A stretch of DNA of 64,000 bases, from the NCBI GenBank assembly GCA_947034885.2, contig OX344751.2, positions 35,205,582-35,269,581 on the forward strand. The letters run 5' to 3'. Positions 47,756 to 61,170 of the stretch are shown in pieces. The translations under genes were made by a program, and so were the position numbers. This stretch comes from Thuidium tamariscinum (Eukaryota; Streptophyta; Bryopsida; Hypnales; Thuidiaceae). The notes beneath the pieces were generated by a model that worked only from the letters and a program-made list of their open reading frames with translations, had not been told where the DNA came from and made no database searches. Within the stretch, counting starts at the first letter, position 1; each line of letters starts with the position of its first letter.

Positions 47756-50404
47756 GAGGTTTCAGTGGATAGGAAAGAAAGCATGCAAGAGCAATTAAAT
47801 CTCTATTAAATAATGTTGTCCTATGCAAGACAATGGGACAATGGAGCAAGAAAGACAACTGAAATGATATAGTCTATCAATTCAAAAGAAGGTTTGGGTG
47901 GTCAAACATGACTAATGGTATTCATGTGCATGAACCAATCTATTAATGTAGTCGAGCAAATCCTATAATGGTAACCTTAATTTGTAATGCATATGGATAC
48001 ACAAGTATTCAAGACTATGTGAAGTCAACTTTTTTTTCTATTTCAAGATAAATGTGTTTCCAAAATGAATGGCATTTGAAAGTTCAAAGAGGGGAGATAA
48101 CCCATAACCAAAGTCATCAAGTTAATGTAATGAACTCAACAATGAATAATGCATATAGAAACAATAACATTTCAATGCATTAAAATAAAAAATAAAAACA
48201 AGGCATTGAGTCACCAACCTCCCAACCAGCCCTTTTGGGGAGCAATTTGGTGTTGAATTACACCATTCCAAAATAAATGTCTACTTTTCGCCAAATAAAA
48301 GTAATCTTTTTTCACCAAAATTTCTTCATTCTTATTCAAAATATAGATGAAATTGCCAAATTTGGATGAAAAAATGCATGGATATGACTAAAAAGTGTTT
48401 TTTGGTCAAAAAGATTGATGGATGGAGATGTTCAATGCTTCACCAAACTTTAAGTGGTCGCCATTTTGGCACTTTCTCAAAAACTAAAAAAAGGGTTGCT
48501 CTCAACCTTGAAGAAAACTAAATACAACAAAAGTTGTTAGACCTCTTCTTTCTCCTAAGTCTTATTCTTATAGTCACAAAATATTTCTCCATCACTAAGA
48601 GTCCTTCCCTTACGTTTTTCTAATCTTAGACCAATACTAAATATGTAATCCTTTTGTACTCTAGTTTTACATTTATGTTTTACTTTTATTCCAAAATTAG
48701 AACCTTCTACCACTTTAGGAGATGGCTCACTCCTTTAATACTTCAATTTTGAGAGCTTGGGAAGAACTCAAACCTTCATTGTTTAAGGCCCAAATGTGTT
48801 GAAAAGTGTCTTATAAGTCCAAATGTCACTAAGGTATGAAATTCTGTACCATATAATTTTGTAGTGTTCATGTTGTAGATGACATTATTCAAATTTGGAG
48901 TCATTTTGTTACATAGATTGAAAGATTATAATGTTTTTGTGTTGAAAAAAGATGCTAAAATCTTCCTTTAAATGAATTTGGAGGTCAAATTTGATTTCTA
49001 AAACCTTTACTGATATAAAACAAATTTAACTTTAAAGTGATTCAAAACTAGATTACTAACACATTGGTGAAAGAAAACATCATTCAATTGACTCATTGTC
49101 ATTGTGTCTCTAGATTTTTTTTTTGAAATGTCAAAAAACAATGAAAAAAGTTGCAAAAAATGCATCTTGAACCTTCCAGGGAACCTTCTTCTACTAATTA
49201 AAATGCTTCTCATTCACTTATAACTTCTTGGATTGAAATGAAATTTGAACTATAGAAATTAGACTAGTATGTGCAATTTTTTTTAAATAGTTGGAAACAA
49301 AGATTGTACAAAGGAGAAATAAGCAGCCATAGTGCATTGTAATCCGAAAATGTCTTTATTTTGAAATTTGAATTGCTCCTAAACATTCAAAATAACTTGG
49401 GCTAACATGAGAACCTTGTGACAATAACTAAACTTTAAGGAGAACATACCCCAATAAGATTTATTGAAAGCAAATTTTTGATGAGAAAAATACAAGCTCC
49501 TCAAATTGTGGCCATTAGAATGTAGTTTGGTGAACTCAAATAGAACCTATAAACTTGGATTGGCTTCCAAAACATCAGTAAATCTTGGATTGATCTGAAA
49601 ATTTTACCACACAAACTAAACTTGGGACTAAACTAGTATGCACAACTTCCCCAATGAGTTTTATTGAATCCAAATAGAGGATGCAAAAGTTACAACTCTT
49701 AGAATGAGATTGTTAAACTATGTGAGTATACTTTTCATCCCTTTAGGTAGTGAGGGATTAAGCTTACACAATGACAATTATTTCAGAGCAAGCCTTGATG
49801 TTCCTTTGTCTAACAAATAAAAGTAGCTGTGATTTAGCCAAAGCTTAATTATTGTGTCATTAGGAGAGATTTGAAGGCATTAGAAGCCCACGAGTTTTTT
49901 TGAGTTCCCAGATTGTGTGAATTTGCCACATCAACAATCTAATGTGGTCGAGACATTACCACATCAAATTTTTTTAATTATTTAAAAAAAATTAAATCAA
50001 TGTTAGGTATCTTAACACTTTTTAGAGTTTTTGGACAACATAAAGAGCACGCAAGGGAATAGTCTTGAAATAGACTTCTCTTGCCCTCAAATCCCTTCTA
50101 ATGAGTTTGTTGCAAATGACAATTCATTTGAGCCAATCATAGTTTTATTTTTTGTTTTTTGTTGTAACTCCTATAGTAAGCCTCTAGACTTGTCTCTAAA
50201 AATGACAATTTCAAGAAAATCATCAACAAATACTGTATGGAAGAAAATTGTGGAATTGAGATACAAGGCAAAGTTGTACAGTTTGAGTTTTAGATTATAT
50301 CCATATGGTGAGATTTACCAATGCTATCACCACTGTTTTTTGAATAAATTTTGTTGGAAATGTGGCATGGTCATTTTTTGTGTTCTTTCATTCTATGACC
50401 ACAT
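47756..50404. other. AT-rich intergenic DNA
   Basis: No gene recognised. A frame of about 130 codons near 50.0-50.4 kb lacks an ATG at its start and any family signature. Confidence 0.45.
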
Positions 50405-50630
50405 TTTTGTAGTTCCAAGTTTGAACTAGAGTCAACCCAAGTCAACCATTTGACAAACTTCCACATTTGTAATTTTAGAAAATACATGCTCTAGTAAAAC
50501 CAAATCCAACCCTTGGATAGGATAACAACTTTATAAAGTATCTCTAAAAATTAGGATGACCTACATCCAAGCTATAATGAGAAAGAAATATGGATTTCAA
50601 TTTGCACATCATCCAAAAATTGGATGTCGG
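50405..50630 (-). repeat. Dispersed repeat, inverted copy at 7245-7470
   Basis: The counterpart, in opposite orientation, of the repeat described at 7245-7470. Shared blocks include AAATCCAACCCTTGGATAG and TCCAAAAATTGGATGTC. Confidence 0.5.
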
Positions 50631-51672
50631 AGTGCTGTGAGAGGTGAACATTAGTTTTTTCACTCACTTTTTTTTATCAACCTTTCATGTTGAGTTACAA
50701 AGAGTGTCCAATTGAAGTTTTAGTGAAACTAATTTTTTTTCATGTAGTTGAGAAGTAATTACAAAAACGGATGGCAAAATTTGCCATTTCAGTGTATTTT
50801 CAAAAATTGAGTAAATCTGAAATTTCTCATTGAAAACAACATTTTTTGAGTTTAAGCCCAACTAACAAAATGAAGGTCTTCTACCATAGTTTCTACTCCA
50901 ATTGAAATTTTGAATTTTTTTGTAAAATTGAATATTTCACTGCAGTTTGAACTTTAGCTGTATTTTTAATGTCCATTGCATTCTAATTATAGAAGTACAC
51001 AAAAATTGAGTTTATACCATGATGTTTTTCACTCTGACGTACACATATGGTGAAAATTTCAGATTTTTTGAGATAATTTCCCATTTGATATGATTTTTTC
51101 TTCACTTTTTCTTCAAAAAACTTCATAAAAATCAATTTTCCTCAAAAAAATCTAAATTTTTTGTGGAGTACAGAAGACTTGTAACTTCATCTTTGAAAAT
51201 TTTAAAAAGAAAACAGTCATACACATCTAGTATCATGTTGGCAAGAAAATGTTTGCTGGACAAGGAGGATTGAAACTAGTGGTTATAGGCCCCGTGTTTC
51301 CGGGTTAATGTGGTAATTTGCATTTCACTTAATATGAGTTATGGTAATTCATTTGTTTTAAAAATGAAAACAAAAGTCATGGTAAGTTGTTGACTGCTTT
51401 TTCTCTTCAATCTCATATTCCTCTAGGTAGGGGGCTGTAATTGCAACCCTGTCTCTAAAAGCAATCTGGTGGATTTTACTTCTAACATGTACTAGAAGTG
51501 TACATTTCAGGAGCCTACCTAGCCTTGAATCTCCACGAAAGCATTGATAGGTGTACAACTGGGTAGGATGCCCAGTTGACCAATATGACATAGCTCACCA
51601 CAATATGAAACTAATTCAGTTTGCAATGAATTCTGTTTCATTTGTTTCAAAAAGAAAAGAAACTAAGCTTAA
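50631..51672. other. AT-rich intergenic DNA
   Basis: Nothing recognised apart from scattered short similarities to other intergenic parts of the window. Confidence 0.4.
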
Positions 51673-52227
51673 CCCCTAAATGCCCAAGGCACCAGAATCT
51701 GGTGTTTGCAAAACTTTGAAATTAAATAAAACCTAACCAAGTTGTTATTTTTAGTAGTTTGTATTTTTGAAAAGTTCTTCTAGAAGTCTAATTTTAGTGT
51801 CAAAAATTTGATTTGGAAAACGAATGATAGTGATTTTTCTACACAAGATTTTGTGCAAGGGTAACCCTTGCAATCTTGACTCTCCATAGTGTTGAGAGCT
51901 CTTGAAAATGAGCCTCAAATGCATGTTAGGCCCTTTCACCTCATATTTTTTTGGTCACCAACTTTTTAGATTTGACTTGCCAAAAGATGATAGAAACACT
52001 TTACATCACTTTTGCAGTTTTAGCACCCCCATAGTCAAACATTATAATCTTTCACTCTATAAGTGCCTTTGTTGTGTTTTTATTTCCTATGCAATCTCTA
52101 ACATGTCTAGTTTGAATTTGTATGGTTACAATTCAAAAAAATTAATACAACTTATCAAAATGTTGGCATTTTGTTGAACTTAGAGCAAATTCGAAGAAGC
52201 TCAAAACAAGCCTTGGGCACTTAAGGG
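51673..52227 (+). mobile_element. TTAA-flanked element, family B, copy 1 (internally deleted)
   Basis: A 555-bp unit flanked by TTAA (51669-51672 and 52228-52231), with inverted ends CCCCTAAATGCCCAAGGC and GCCTTGGGCACTTAAGGG. It is homologous to 52824-53447 along its whole length but lacks about 90 bp between GAGCCTCAAATGCA and TGTTAGGCCC. No coding capacity. End sequence and target resemble family A, but the interior is different. Confidence 0.75.
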
Positions 52228-52427
52228 TTAATTCAATTCCAGTTCACTAGGCTCCTCATAAATATATAATTCCTACCTAAGATATATGGGAGGAACACTA
52301 AGGGAACCATTGATTCCCATGGGGCTTTATTGGGCCTTTTTTTTAAACAAATGAAACAAAATTTCATTATAAAGGGGCACCATTTCCTTTGCTTGGAACT
52401 ATAAGTTTTGAGCGATCTCCCCAATGA

Positions 52428-52653
52428 TGCTAGTATGCAAGCATAAAAGTGTGAGCTTATGAACCTTGAGCTTAAGTATAAGTAAATATACTACACTCAT
52501 TGAAGGTGTTTATAACATAAATACCTATAATATAGGTATTTAGAACATAGATACACTATAACCATTGAGGTGTCTATTATATAGACACTTATATTCTAGG
52601 TGTATAGAATTCTAGGCTTATAGGCTCACACTTTCTATGCTCACATACTAGCA
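52428..52653. mobile_element. Foldback element with nested perfect palindromes
   Basis: The left arm begins TGCTAGTATGCAAGCATAAA and is matched in inverted form by the right end (ATGCTCACATACTAGCA). The arms pair through AAGTGTGAGC with mismatches further in. Inside are two perfect small palindromes: AAATACCTATA/TATAGGTATTT at 52519-52541 and GTGTCTAT/ATAGACAC at 52570-52588. It lies between the two family B copies. No target duplication was assigned. Confidence 0.55.
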
Positions 52654-52823
52654 CAACGATGTTCCCTCTATCTAGCCACAGTGCCAACAACTAGAAGCCA
52701 AACCACCCCCCCATTGCCTATTGTAGCACTAGGTGCAATTTTCCAAACATTGGATGCACCAAATTTTGTCCAAAGTAAGGTAGGAGCAAAGTAAGGTGGG
52801 AATACCCATAACAACTAATTTAA

Positions 52824-53447
52824 CCCCTAAATGCCTGAGGCACCAATATGGTGTTTGCAAAAGTTTAAAGTTAAATAAAACTTAACCAAGTTGCAAATTT
52901 TTAGTAGTTTATATATTTGGAAAGATCTTTTTGAAGTCTACTTTTAGTGTCAAAATGATAGTGATTTTTCTATTCAAAATTTTATGCAAGGGTAGTAATT
53001 GCAATCTTGACTTTCCATAGTGTTGAGAGCTCTTGAAAATGAGCCTCAAATACACTGGATCTTGGAGAAAAAATCACATTCAAAATTCATTTATAAAAAT
53101 TATAGAGTAGACTTTAAGAAGCCATAAATTGATTGGAGTTATGCATGTTAGGCCCTTCAACCTCATACTTTTTTGGTCACCAACTTTTTAGATTTGACTT
53201 GCAAAAAGAAGATAGAAAGACTTCACATCACTTTTGCAATTTTAACATCCTCATGGTCAAACATTATAATCTTTCACTCCATAAAAAATAATGTTGTGTT
53301 TTCTTTTCCTATGCAATCTCTAACATGTCTAGTTTAATTTTGTACAGTTACAATTCAAAAATTGACACAACTTATCAAAATGTTGGCATTTTGTTCAATT
53401 TAAAGCAAATTCCAAGAAGCTCAAAATAGGCCTTGGGCATTTAGTAG
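52824..53447 (+). mobile_element. TTAA-flanked element, family B, copy 2
   Basis: A 624-bp unit flanked by TTAA (52820-52823 and 53448-53451). The left end is CCCCTAAATGCCTGAGGC and the right end GCCTTGGGCATTTAGTAG. It lies in the same orientation as copy 1 and keeps the internal block missing there. No protein encoded. Confidence 0.72.
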
Positions 53448-53451
53448 TTAA

Positions 53452-54325
53452 ACAATTTTAGCATACTAGGAGTCACCTTCTTCAAAAAAGAATAATATTG
53501 GAGTATTAGCAACTGAAAATCATGAATTCATTTAAAAGAAAATTTGGATAAGGCATCTAATTTCTATGAATTTTCAAAGTAGGACTCATTAGAGCACCAA
53601 AATCTCTACTCCTAGGAAAATTGCTTTGATTCTCACACCAAAAATCTAAAGAAATGAGAGCCCACCAACCACAATCAAGCATGAGGATGGTTTTAAGGTA
53701 CTTTTGGAGACACTTTCAAGAAATGTCTAGTGTCAAACAATGAGTACACTAAAATTAATGGGTGCTTCTACCTTATCCTTACTTAAGAGTGGATGAGGAA
53801 GTTTTGAGCACCCAAATAATTGAATGATTTCAATATAGTTGATTGATTTTTGCTAATTTGCTTAGGAGAAGGTTGTCACTATACAAATTCAATTTTTATT
53901 TATTTATAAGAAACTACAATCATGATAATTACAACCAAAACTAAATAGTGGAGGGTCTTAAATTTTCTAGCCCATGTTGCAAGGTCTTCTCTCATCAAAC
54001 ACTATTAGCATATGGAGCCCACCACTGTTGCTTTTTGTGGAAATTTAACACCTTATAGTAGAGATGCTCTAAAGCTTTCTTTATATCAAAGGTGAGAAGT
54101 CATGGGGAACAAACTTTTGAGTGATGAAAGCTTCTAAAATCGAAAAAAATATCAAATGTAACTTTACACTCAAAAAATTTAAGTAGAAGGAAATAAATGA
54201 TGAAAACAATATTTTTGACCCATATGGCCAAAAGGGCACAAGTCTTAAGTCCTTTACAATTGCAATTAGGTTTATATTAAGATGTAGGTTTAACTACAAT
54301 TTTGGAAGAGCCTTAAACAAAAAAT
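53452..54325. other. AT-rich intergenic DNA
   Basis: No gene or element with definable ends was recognised. Confidence 0.4.
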
Positions 54326-54329
54326 TTAA

Positions 54330-55273
54330 CCCCTAAAGGTTTTTGACTATGTTTTCACCAAAAATGCTCCAAAACTGTCATTTCTAATACAAGTGCAATT
54401 TTTTTTTTAAACACATTTTGACTCATGTAACCATAGGATCTTGTAGGAAGGTGGTTTGTAAACATGTGGAAAAAATTTCAAAAATTTCCACTGTGTAGAT
54501 TGCAAGATATAAGCATTTGAATTGACAAAAATTGTTTTTTTATCCCTGCGAAAATTCGGGCAGCTGCACTTCACGAGGTCACATTTGTGTGAATTTTTTT
54601 TCAAAATGGTGGTTACTCTTTGAATTCATACTTCAATGCAAGTTGGCTACATTCTCAAAAAAATTCAAACCATTTGGAATTGTACAACATATAGGAAAAA
54701 ATAAGTAAGTAGAAAGAAGTAAAAAATGAGCTAAACTACTAAATTGTGAACATTTTATTCATGGAATTGAAAATTTTCAATCCCAATGGTTAAAATGTTG
54801 TAATAAACAATCTACACCTTCTATTTTTAATTTTTTCCAAAAATATAAAAAATTGAATTAAATGCAGAATTTCAAACTTTTTTTGTACTGTAGAGATTCT
54901 GTAACTGACTACAAACTACCTCAAACTCAAAATCTTCATAACTTTTGACTCATTGATCGGAATGGATTGATTCAAAGCTTCTCATGTTTGTATAAACCTA
55001 AAGAACCGATTTGAAATTTCACTTTTTAAGAAAAAGTTTTTTTTGAAGAAGTTTTTTGAGCTGCCCGGGCTGCCCGACGAGTAAAGAAAACAACATATCC
55101 TGCCATAACTTTTTAACCGTGAAGTCAGAAGTTATGAAAATTGTTGGGCTTTAAAGCTACTCCTTGGACACACATTGTATCAAAATTTCAAAGAAAAAAA
55201 AGAAAAACTCCATCAATAGTGAGCTGCCCAAAAAATTTATAATCTCAAAAAACGATGTTCAGGGCTTTAGGGG
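54330..55273 (+). mobile_element. TTAA-flanked element, family A, copy 3
   Basis: A 944-bp unit flanked by TTAA (54326-54329 and 55274-55277), with ends CCCCTAAAGG and GGGCTTTAGGGG. It is collinear with copies 1 and 2. It retains the empty site for the hAT-like insert of copy 2 (CTACACCTTC near 54813). No coding capacity. Confidence 0.78.
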
Positions 55274-55407
55274 TTAACAACCAATCATTTAAAAAGAATT
55301 TGCATTATAGGAGTTTTCTAGTTTATAAAATATATTAAACAATAGATCGGACACTTTTGTGACTTCTTCTTTGTCCCATACTTTAAATTAAATACAAAGG
55401 CTAAGAC

Positions 55408-56137
55408 GGGTCGTTGCAAGAAACACTTACCAGTTTTGGCTCAAAATGGCTCAAAATTAGTGAGTCCTGTAAGTCTTGTGACTTTTGGAATAAATTTCTT
55501 TTTAATTGAAAAAAATATGGATAATTTGAAGAGCAATGAGAATATTATGTCTCTTGAAATTCAGACCTAAGAATTTTTTTCTCTAAATGTTATAGACAAT
55601 GGAAAATACAATGAAAATAACTCTTTTTTTTTACTAATTTGGTAAAAATAGTTAAAAAATTCAAAAAATGAAAATGAAAGACCCATTTTTTTTCCAAGTA
55701 AAGGTCTTTCTCTTACAACAAATTTCATCTTTGGAAAAAATAAATTATATTCTCTACACTTGCACAAAGTCAACCACTTTGACGACATGTGGAGGTTGAA
55801 TAGTACAGTATTTTCAAAAAAACTCTTTGTGGTCTTATGTAACTTTAGGTGAGGTCCTTGCATGCCAAATTTCAGCTCAAAATTTGCATTTTTGGGTCAA
55901 AAATAGGACTAAAACCCCCTAAAATGGCCAAAGTAGACACCCAATTGGGGGTAGTTTAAAAATAGTAAACTAACTTTGAAAAAATTGAAAAAATTACACA
56001 AAATGTGAAACTTTTGTAGGCACCTTCATTTCAAGTTTCAAGTCAAAGGAACAAAATATGCAAAAGTTATGACCAAAAAACTACCTACTAAAGGTCAAGG
56101 GGACAAAAAAAAGGACAAGTGTTTCTTGCAATCACCC
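55408..56137 (+). mobile_element. Family C element, copy with AGAC target duplication
   Basis: A 730-bp unit with inverted ends GGGTCGTTGCAAGAAACACT and AGTGTTTCTTGCAATCACCC (18 of 20 positions pair). It is flanked by the direct repeat AGAC (55404-55407 and 56138-56141). Homologous to 58457-59185 in opposite orientation. No protein is encoded. A 4-bp duplication that is not TTAA excludes piggyBac-like and mariner-like elements and would suit superfamilies such as Sola, but the ends alone do not decide this. Confidence 0.75.
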
Positions 56138-56141
56138 AGAC

Positions 56142-58456
56142 CTCCAAAGTTGATGTCTTAAAGACAAGCCATGGACCTTGAGATGTTGTCTTCAAAGCTT
56201 CTCAATGCAAGTATAAAATCTTTTAGAAAATTTCAAACCATAGGAAGGTAGCTTTCATGCATAAAAATGTGCAAATCTAAATAATATCATACTAAGATAG
56301 CAAAAAATGGCTCACACAGAACCTTGCTAATGAAAGTTAACAATTGTACCTTATCGGGTTTCTGATTAATTATTATTTTTTAATTTAAAAATGTTACAAA
56401 TATATGCATTTAAAAATATATTTTTTATTTTTGTATTTGCACACCTATTAAAACTAAAACAACCTTCTACAAGAATTAGATTAACTATAATGAGAAGTCT
56501 TTATACTTAAATTTAGAGTAATCTAAGAATTATTGTAAATTACTCAAGGTTTGTAGTTTGTTTTAGACATGACAACCTATGGAGGTAGAATAAAGTAATG
56601 AGGGACGGGGTTTTTTAATCTATAGTTTTAGTATGTTCTTAAATTCAAGATTGGAAAGAATCCAAAAGAATCCGTAATGAAAAGTTTTTAAAATAATTGT
56701 CTATAAGCACTTCAACTCTTAGATCTCTTAAATTTGTATGAAGTTTATATCGAGGGGTTTGAAAAAAATTCAAAACAACTGAATATTTGTGCACTCCAAT
56801 GCCTTTAAAGACAAAAATCTTGTCCACATTGTTATTTTCTTCAAACTATAAAATTTGAGCTTCAAATTACATTCCTTCATATGGGCTTTTAAACATTCCT
56901 ATCGCCTATATAGGTTCAAAAATTGTTGTGCATGTAAGCCCTCTCACCTTTAGTAAGAACATGTCCAAAAATAAAAATTATTCAATTATTTTGTAAATAA
57001 GTTATATGTTTGTTAAGATTAAAGCAATAACATCCTAATCAAAACTTTAGACTTCATCTAATTAAAGAGCTTGATCAATGAGTTTTTTGCACCTCTAAAA
57101 TTTTATATATGCAAAAACATCTTCAACAATAGTAAATTTAATAATATATCATTTTTTACAATGTACACACTTAAATCACTTTTGTATTAATATGAATGAA
57201 CAAATTTCTAATTCATTACAATACAATAGAACTAATACATGCAAGCTAGCATCAAATATTGATTATTTCCATTTTATTTAATTGTTAATGATTTTTATTT
57301 GGGATATACTAATTTTTGACAAGGTCTCTTGTTAAGTGTTCATCATGATTTTTTACTATATAACTAAGGAATCATAGCATCTACTAGGTGTTAAATGTTC
57401 TTAAAATCTTTATGTAGGACCTACTGGACCCAAATGAAATACATGCAAATACATCGCTAAAAATATATTGTCTACTATTCAATGATGTGACTAGCATGGT
57501 TATTTGGTAATTCATAGGAGTTCTTGTGCAAGGTTCTATATTATTTTATGTAGGAATGAATGAGAAGGAAAATTTCAAAAATGACAATCTAATGTTTGTA
57601 GTAGATACTCATTATTCCATTGTTTACTTTCATAAAAAGGTCCAAATCTACATTCCCCTTCTAAGGCTACAAACTGTTAGGATTTAATATTCTTGATTTC
57701 ACAACAAAATGATATTCATGGACTAGAATCCAAACTTATAGGACATATAGAACTTTAATTCTTCTTGCTTCAATAGTCTACTATCTATAGACACAAAATC
57801 CTTATACACTAAACAACTCATTCATAAATATTTGTTGTCACATAATTTACCAAGGATTTTGAGGATTAAAGTTTTGATTCTATTCAACTCTATAAATTTT
57901 GAATCACGATGTCAAGGTGCAATTTCAATTTCAATAGTCAAAGATAATTAAGAGGGTATAATTAAATTAATATTTTAAGAGGGAACAAATTTGCATCTTC
58001 AATCTTCTATAATGGAATGTCCAAAATTTTCATTTTTATTAAACAAAGAGTGTCTTTCTTAGTGAACCCCCTAAAAATTCAAAGAATTCGAAACTAAAAC
58101 CAAGAAACCATAATAGTTTTTTTGGCCATATTGGGAGACTACGAGTTCCTAGATTGTGGGAATTCACTGAAATCTATTTTATAGATATTCTAATGTGACA
58201 GAGAGATTGCCACATCAGATAATAATATTTTATTAGTATTTAATTATTTTTTCCTATTCTAAAATTAAAAAAAATTCAAATTTTTAATATTTTTTCAATT
58301 ATTTTTTTAATCTAACTAGTAGTGTCTCAGATTGGAGAATAGGACTGAAATAGTCTCTTAGTGCCTTTCAAAAACCTCTTATGAATTGATTCTTGAATAT
58401 GTGGATTTGAATACCAAAGTTATTTATTCTTGATTTTGAGTTCAACCTTTGTCTCT
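56142..58456. other. AT-rich intergenic DNA
   Basis: No gene recognised. A worn AT-cored repeat at about 58129-58365 shares its ends with 16640-16915 (GACTGAAATAGTCTCTTAGTG against CACTAAGAGACTGTTTC). Confidence 0.4.
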
Positions 58457-59185
58457 GGGTCATTGCAAGAAACACTTGTATTATTTTGTATCACACGTTG
58501 CATGCTGATCAGTTTTTTAGCCATAACTTTTGTGTTTTAGCTCCAAATGACTCAAGATTTATAGGGAAGGTACTCATAACTATTATACACCTTTGATTTT
58601 TTCATAATTTTCAAAAATATTTTACTATCCAAAAATAGACCCCGATTGGATGTCACATTTGGCAGTTTAGGGGTTTTTAGTACCTGAGCTATACCTTTTT
58701 TTAATGATTTTGAGATGAAATTTGGATGAGATGGTCTTCTAGTATATTTCTAGCTCTCCAGGTAAGGATTTTAAAAAAAAGTTAATTTTGTGAGGTGTGG
58801 AGGTCTACAAAATGAACTCCCTTCTGCTTGTATTTGAAACATATAAAATATTATTTTGGTTTTTTTTTTGTGAATGACCATCTAAATAAAGTTGTTGCAA
58901 ATGGTCATTTTTTATTTTTTGAAAATACTTATTTTTACTATTTTTCCCTAATTTTTGAATCAAAGTACCTATTTTCTTGAGATTTGGCACTTTTCAATTT
59001 CTCCTACTTAGAAAAATTTTCTATCAATTTCCTTCGGTGAAAACCTTCATTTTAGAGGTATATACATTATTCCTATTTTTAAATTTAAAAAAAAATTAGT
59101 TTTCTAATTTTATAGTACTCCTGAAAAATTCATGAGTACTATTGCAAAATGCAACAAATAGGACAAGTGTTTCTTGCAATGACCC
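58457..59185 (-). mobile_element. Family C element, copy with CTCT target duplication
   Basis: A 729-bp unit with ends GGGTCATTGCAAGAAACACT and AGTGTTTCTTGCAATGACCC, a perfect 20-bp inverted repeat. It is flanked by CTCT on both sides (58453-58456 and 59186-59189). It lies in the opposite orientation to 55408-56137. The block GATTGGATGTCACATTTGGC corresponds to the inverted end of that copy. No protein encoded. Confidence 0.75.
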
Positions 59186-60229
59186 CTCTATTTTATGGTT
59201 TAAGGTTGCTCATGCCCAATGTCCCAATTTTTTTAACTATATTTTGCATGTATCTAGGTTCAAATAAATTATTTGCTTCTATGGAATTTTTTTGAACATA
59301 TTTTTCTTGATGAAGGGGGAAAACCCTATTTAGATGCATAAATGTGGGTACATTGCTTTCTAAGAACATCTAGGCTAACTTCAAGGACCTTCATCTATAG
59401 CACTCCTACATATGGTTGTTGTCAACTTCCTAGAAATTCTCACTTTCAAAAATGATCCTTGACTTCAATAAGGTTCCAAATTAGAGTTCTATTTCACCCT
59501 CTATTATTCTATCATATCTTGTGATTTTATTAAATTCCCAAATTTATATCAAAAATTGCTTCTTTTGTGTTTAAAATATTTTCTTACAAAATTTGTTGTA
59601 AATGTAACAAAAATTACAATTATAACTTCACTTCCCCATATAATTTTTGACTTTAATGTTCATTTATTTTGATATTTAATGATTCCTTAAAACATATTCA
59701 CTTTATTCATAATTGGAAGTAAAAGTAAACTTAAAATTTCAAGACTATAATAGTCTAATCACTTTGAATGATTATTCACCTTTAAAAGTTCAATTTCTAG
59801 TTTTACTATAACCAAAATATGATTGTATAGGACTAAAGGGGCTAATAATTTATATGTAACTTAACAACTTGAATAAGCATAATTTAACCTCTAAAATTCT
59901 ATGCAATCAATTGTCTTTGGCAACATAGCATTTTTAGATAGGGTTATTGTAAGGAGAGAATCAACTTTTTAAGGCCCAATTTTTTTTGCAAGATGTGGAG
60001 AAGGAGTGTCTTCTATGAGCACTAAATTTCATTGCATTTGAATGTACAAGTAGAAAGTTATGTTCATGTACATTTAAATATGTTTTTTTTCTCAAACAAG
60101 GTAAGAGAGGCAAGGATATTTACATTGTACTTCCAAAAAGCGCCCACAAGTAGGGAGGCAATTTAGAAGACAAAGTGTCCCAACATGTGATAGTTGGGTA
60201 GAAAATTTGGTTTGGGCTAATACGCTACT

Positions 60230-60500
60230 ATGTAGGTCAGTTTTGTAAATAACTCGAGAAAATTTGAAAAATGTCGAAATTTAGAAAATTATTTACATCT
60301 ATTTCTAAGAATCTGAAAAAATTGTTCTTGAGAAAAATTAGAAAAAGGGACACATCCACAGATGGTTAGATAGAATCAATCCAAAATTAGAAGTATCTTT
60401 TTAAAGGAGCCAACAATTTTAAAAATTCTTTCTGTCTGCCAAACTGTCGAAATGCCAAAACTAAACTATTTCAGTAGAGATTGTCAAAACTGACCTACAT
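60230..60500. mobile_element. Short inverted-repeat element nested in family A
   Basis: Perfect 16-bp inverted ends ATGTAGGTCAGTTTTG (60230-60245) and its complement (60485-60500) enclose 239 bp of AT-rich sequence. No clear target duplication was found. No coding capacity. Confidence 0.55.
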
Positions 60501-61170
60501 GTACGGTAGAACTTAAATGAATGCAATTACAAGGTAACTATATAAAATTGATGAGCCATGAATTTGTTATAGGTTAGAATTTGTTTGATTACCATTGAGA
60601 ATTGAGACCTTGTTTGGTGATGTAGGCATGTGTCATGATGGTTTTTTCAAAACCATTTTAGATTCTTTCTTCACGTTTTTTTATGTTTTTTTTTTTGTAG
60701 AAATTGACACATGGATTCATGCTAGAATAATATAGTTGTCATGCCAGTGTTTTTGCAATGCTAAAATGCAATGGCTTGGCAATCGTCATTTCATTTTTTT
60801 ATAGGCATTAAGGTAGCTGCATCCATAACCGTTAGTGTACCCATAACTGACAAGTAGAGTGCCCTTAAATCATCTTCAAGAGTACCTCCAAATTGTCACT
60901 CACTTTTAATTTTGATTGGTAAACTTTGAATATTTTAGATTTTGTTGTGAGAATCAAGGTAGATTTACTAGAGTGTAGTATAGAGTGCCCTAGTGAGTTC
61001 CACTTTGAAAATTCATAGAAATTAGATGACTTGTCCAAATATTCTATTTTTTTTTTGAAAATTCATGATTTTTAGTTGCTAATACTGTAAAAATATTTTT
61101 TCTAGAAAAAGATACCTTCAACTCTATTGAATTGCTTATTTTGATGGTTATGGGTGTCCCTACCTTAAGC

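Noticed and set aside
50031..50429. Open frame of 132 codons
   Set aside because: It begins with TTG rather than ATG, has AT-driven composition and no recognisable domain, and lies in repeat-rich DNA.
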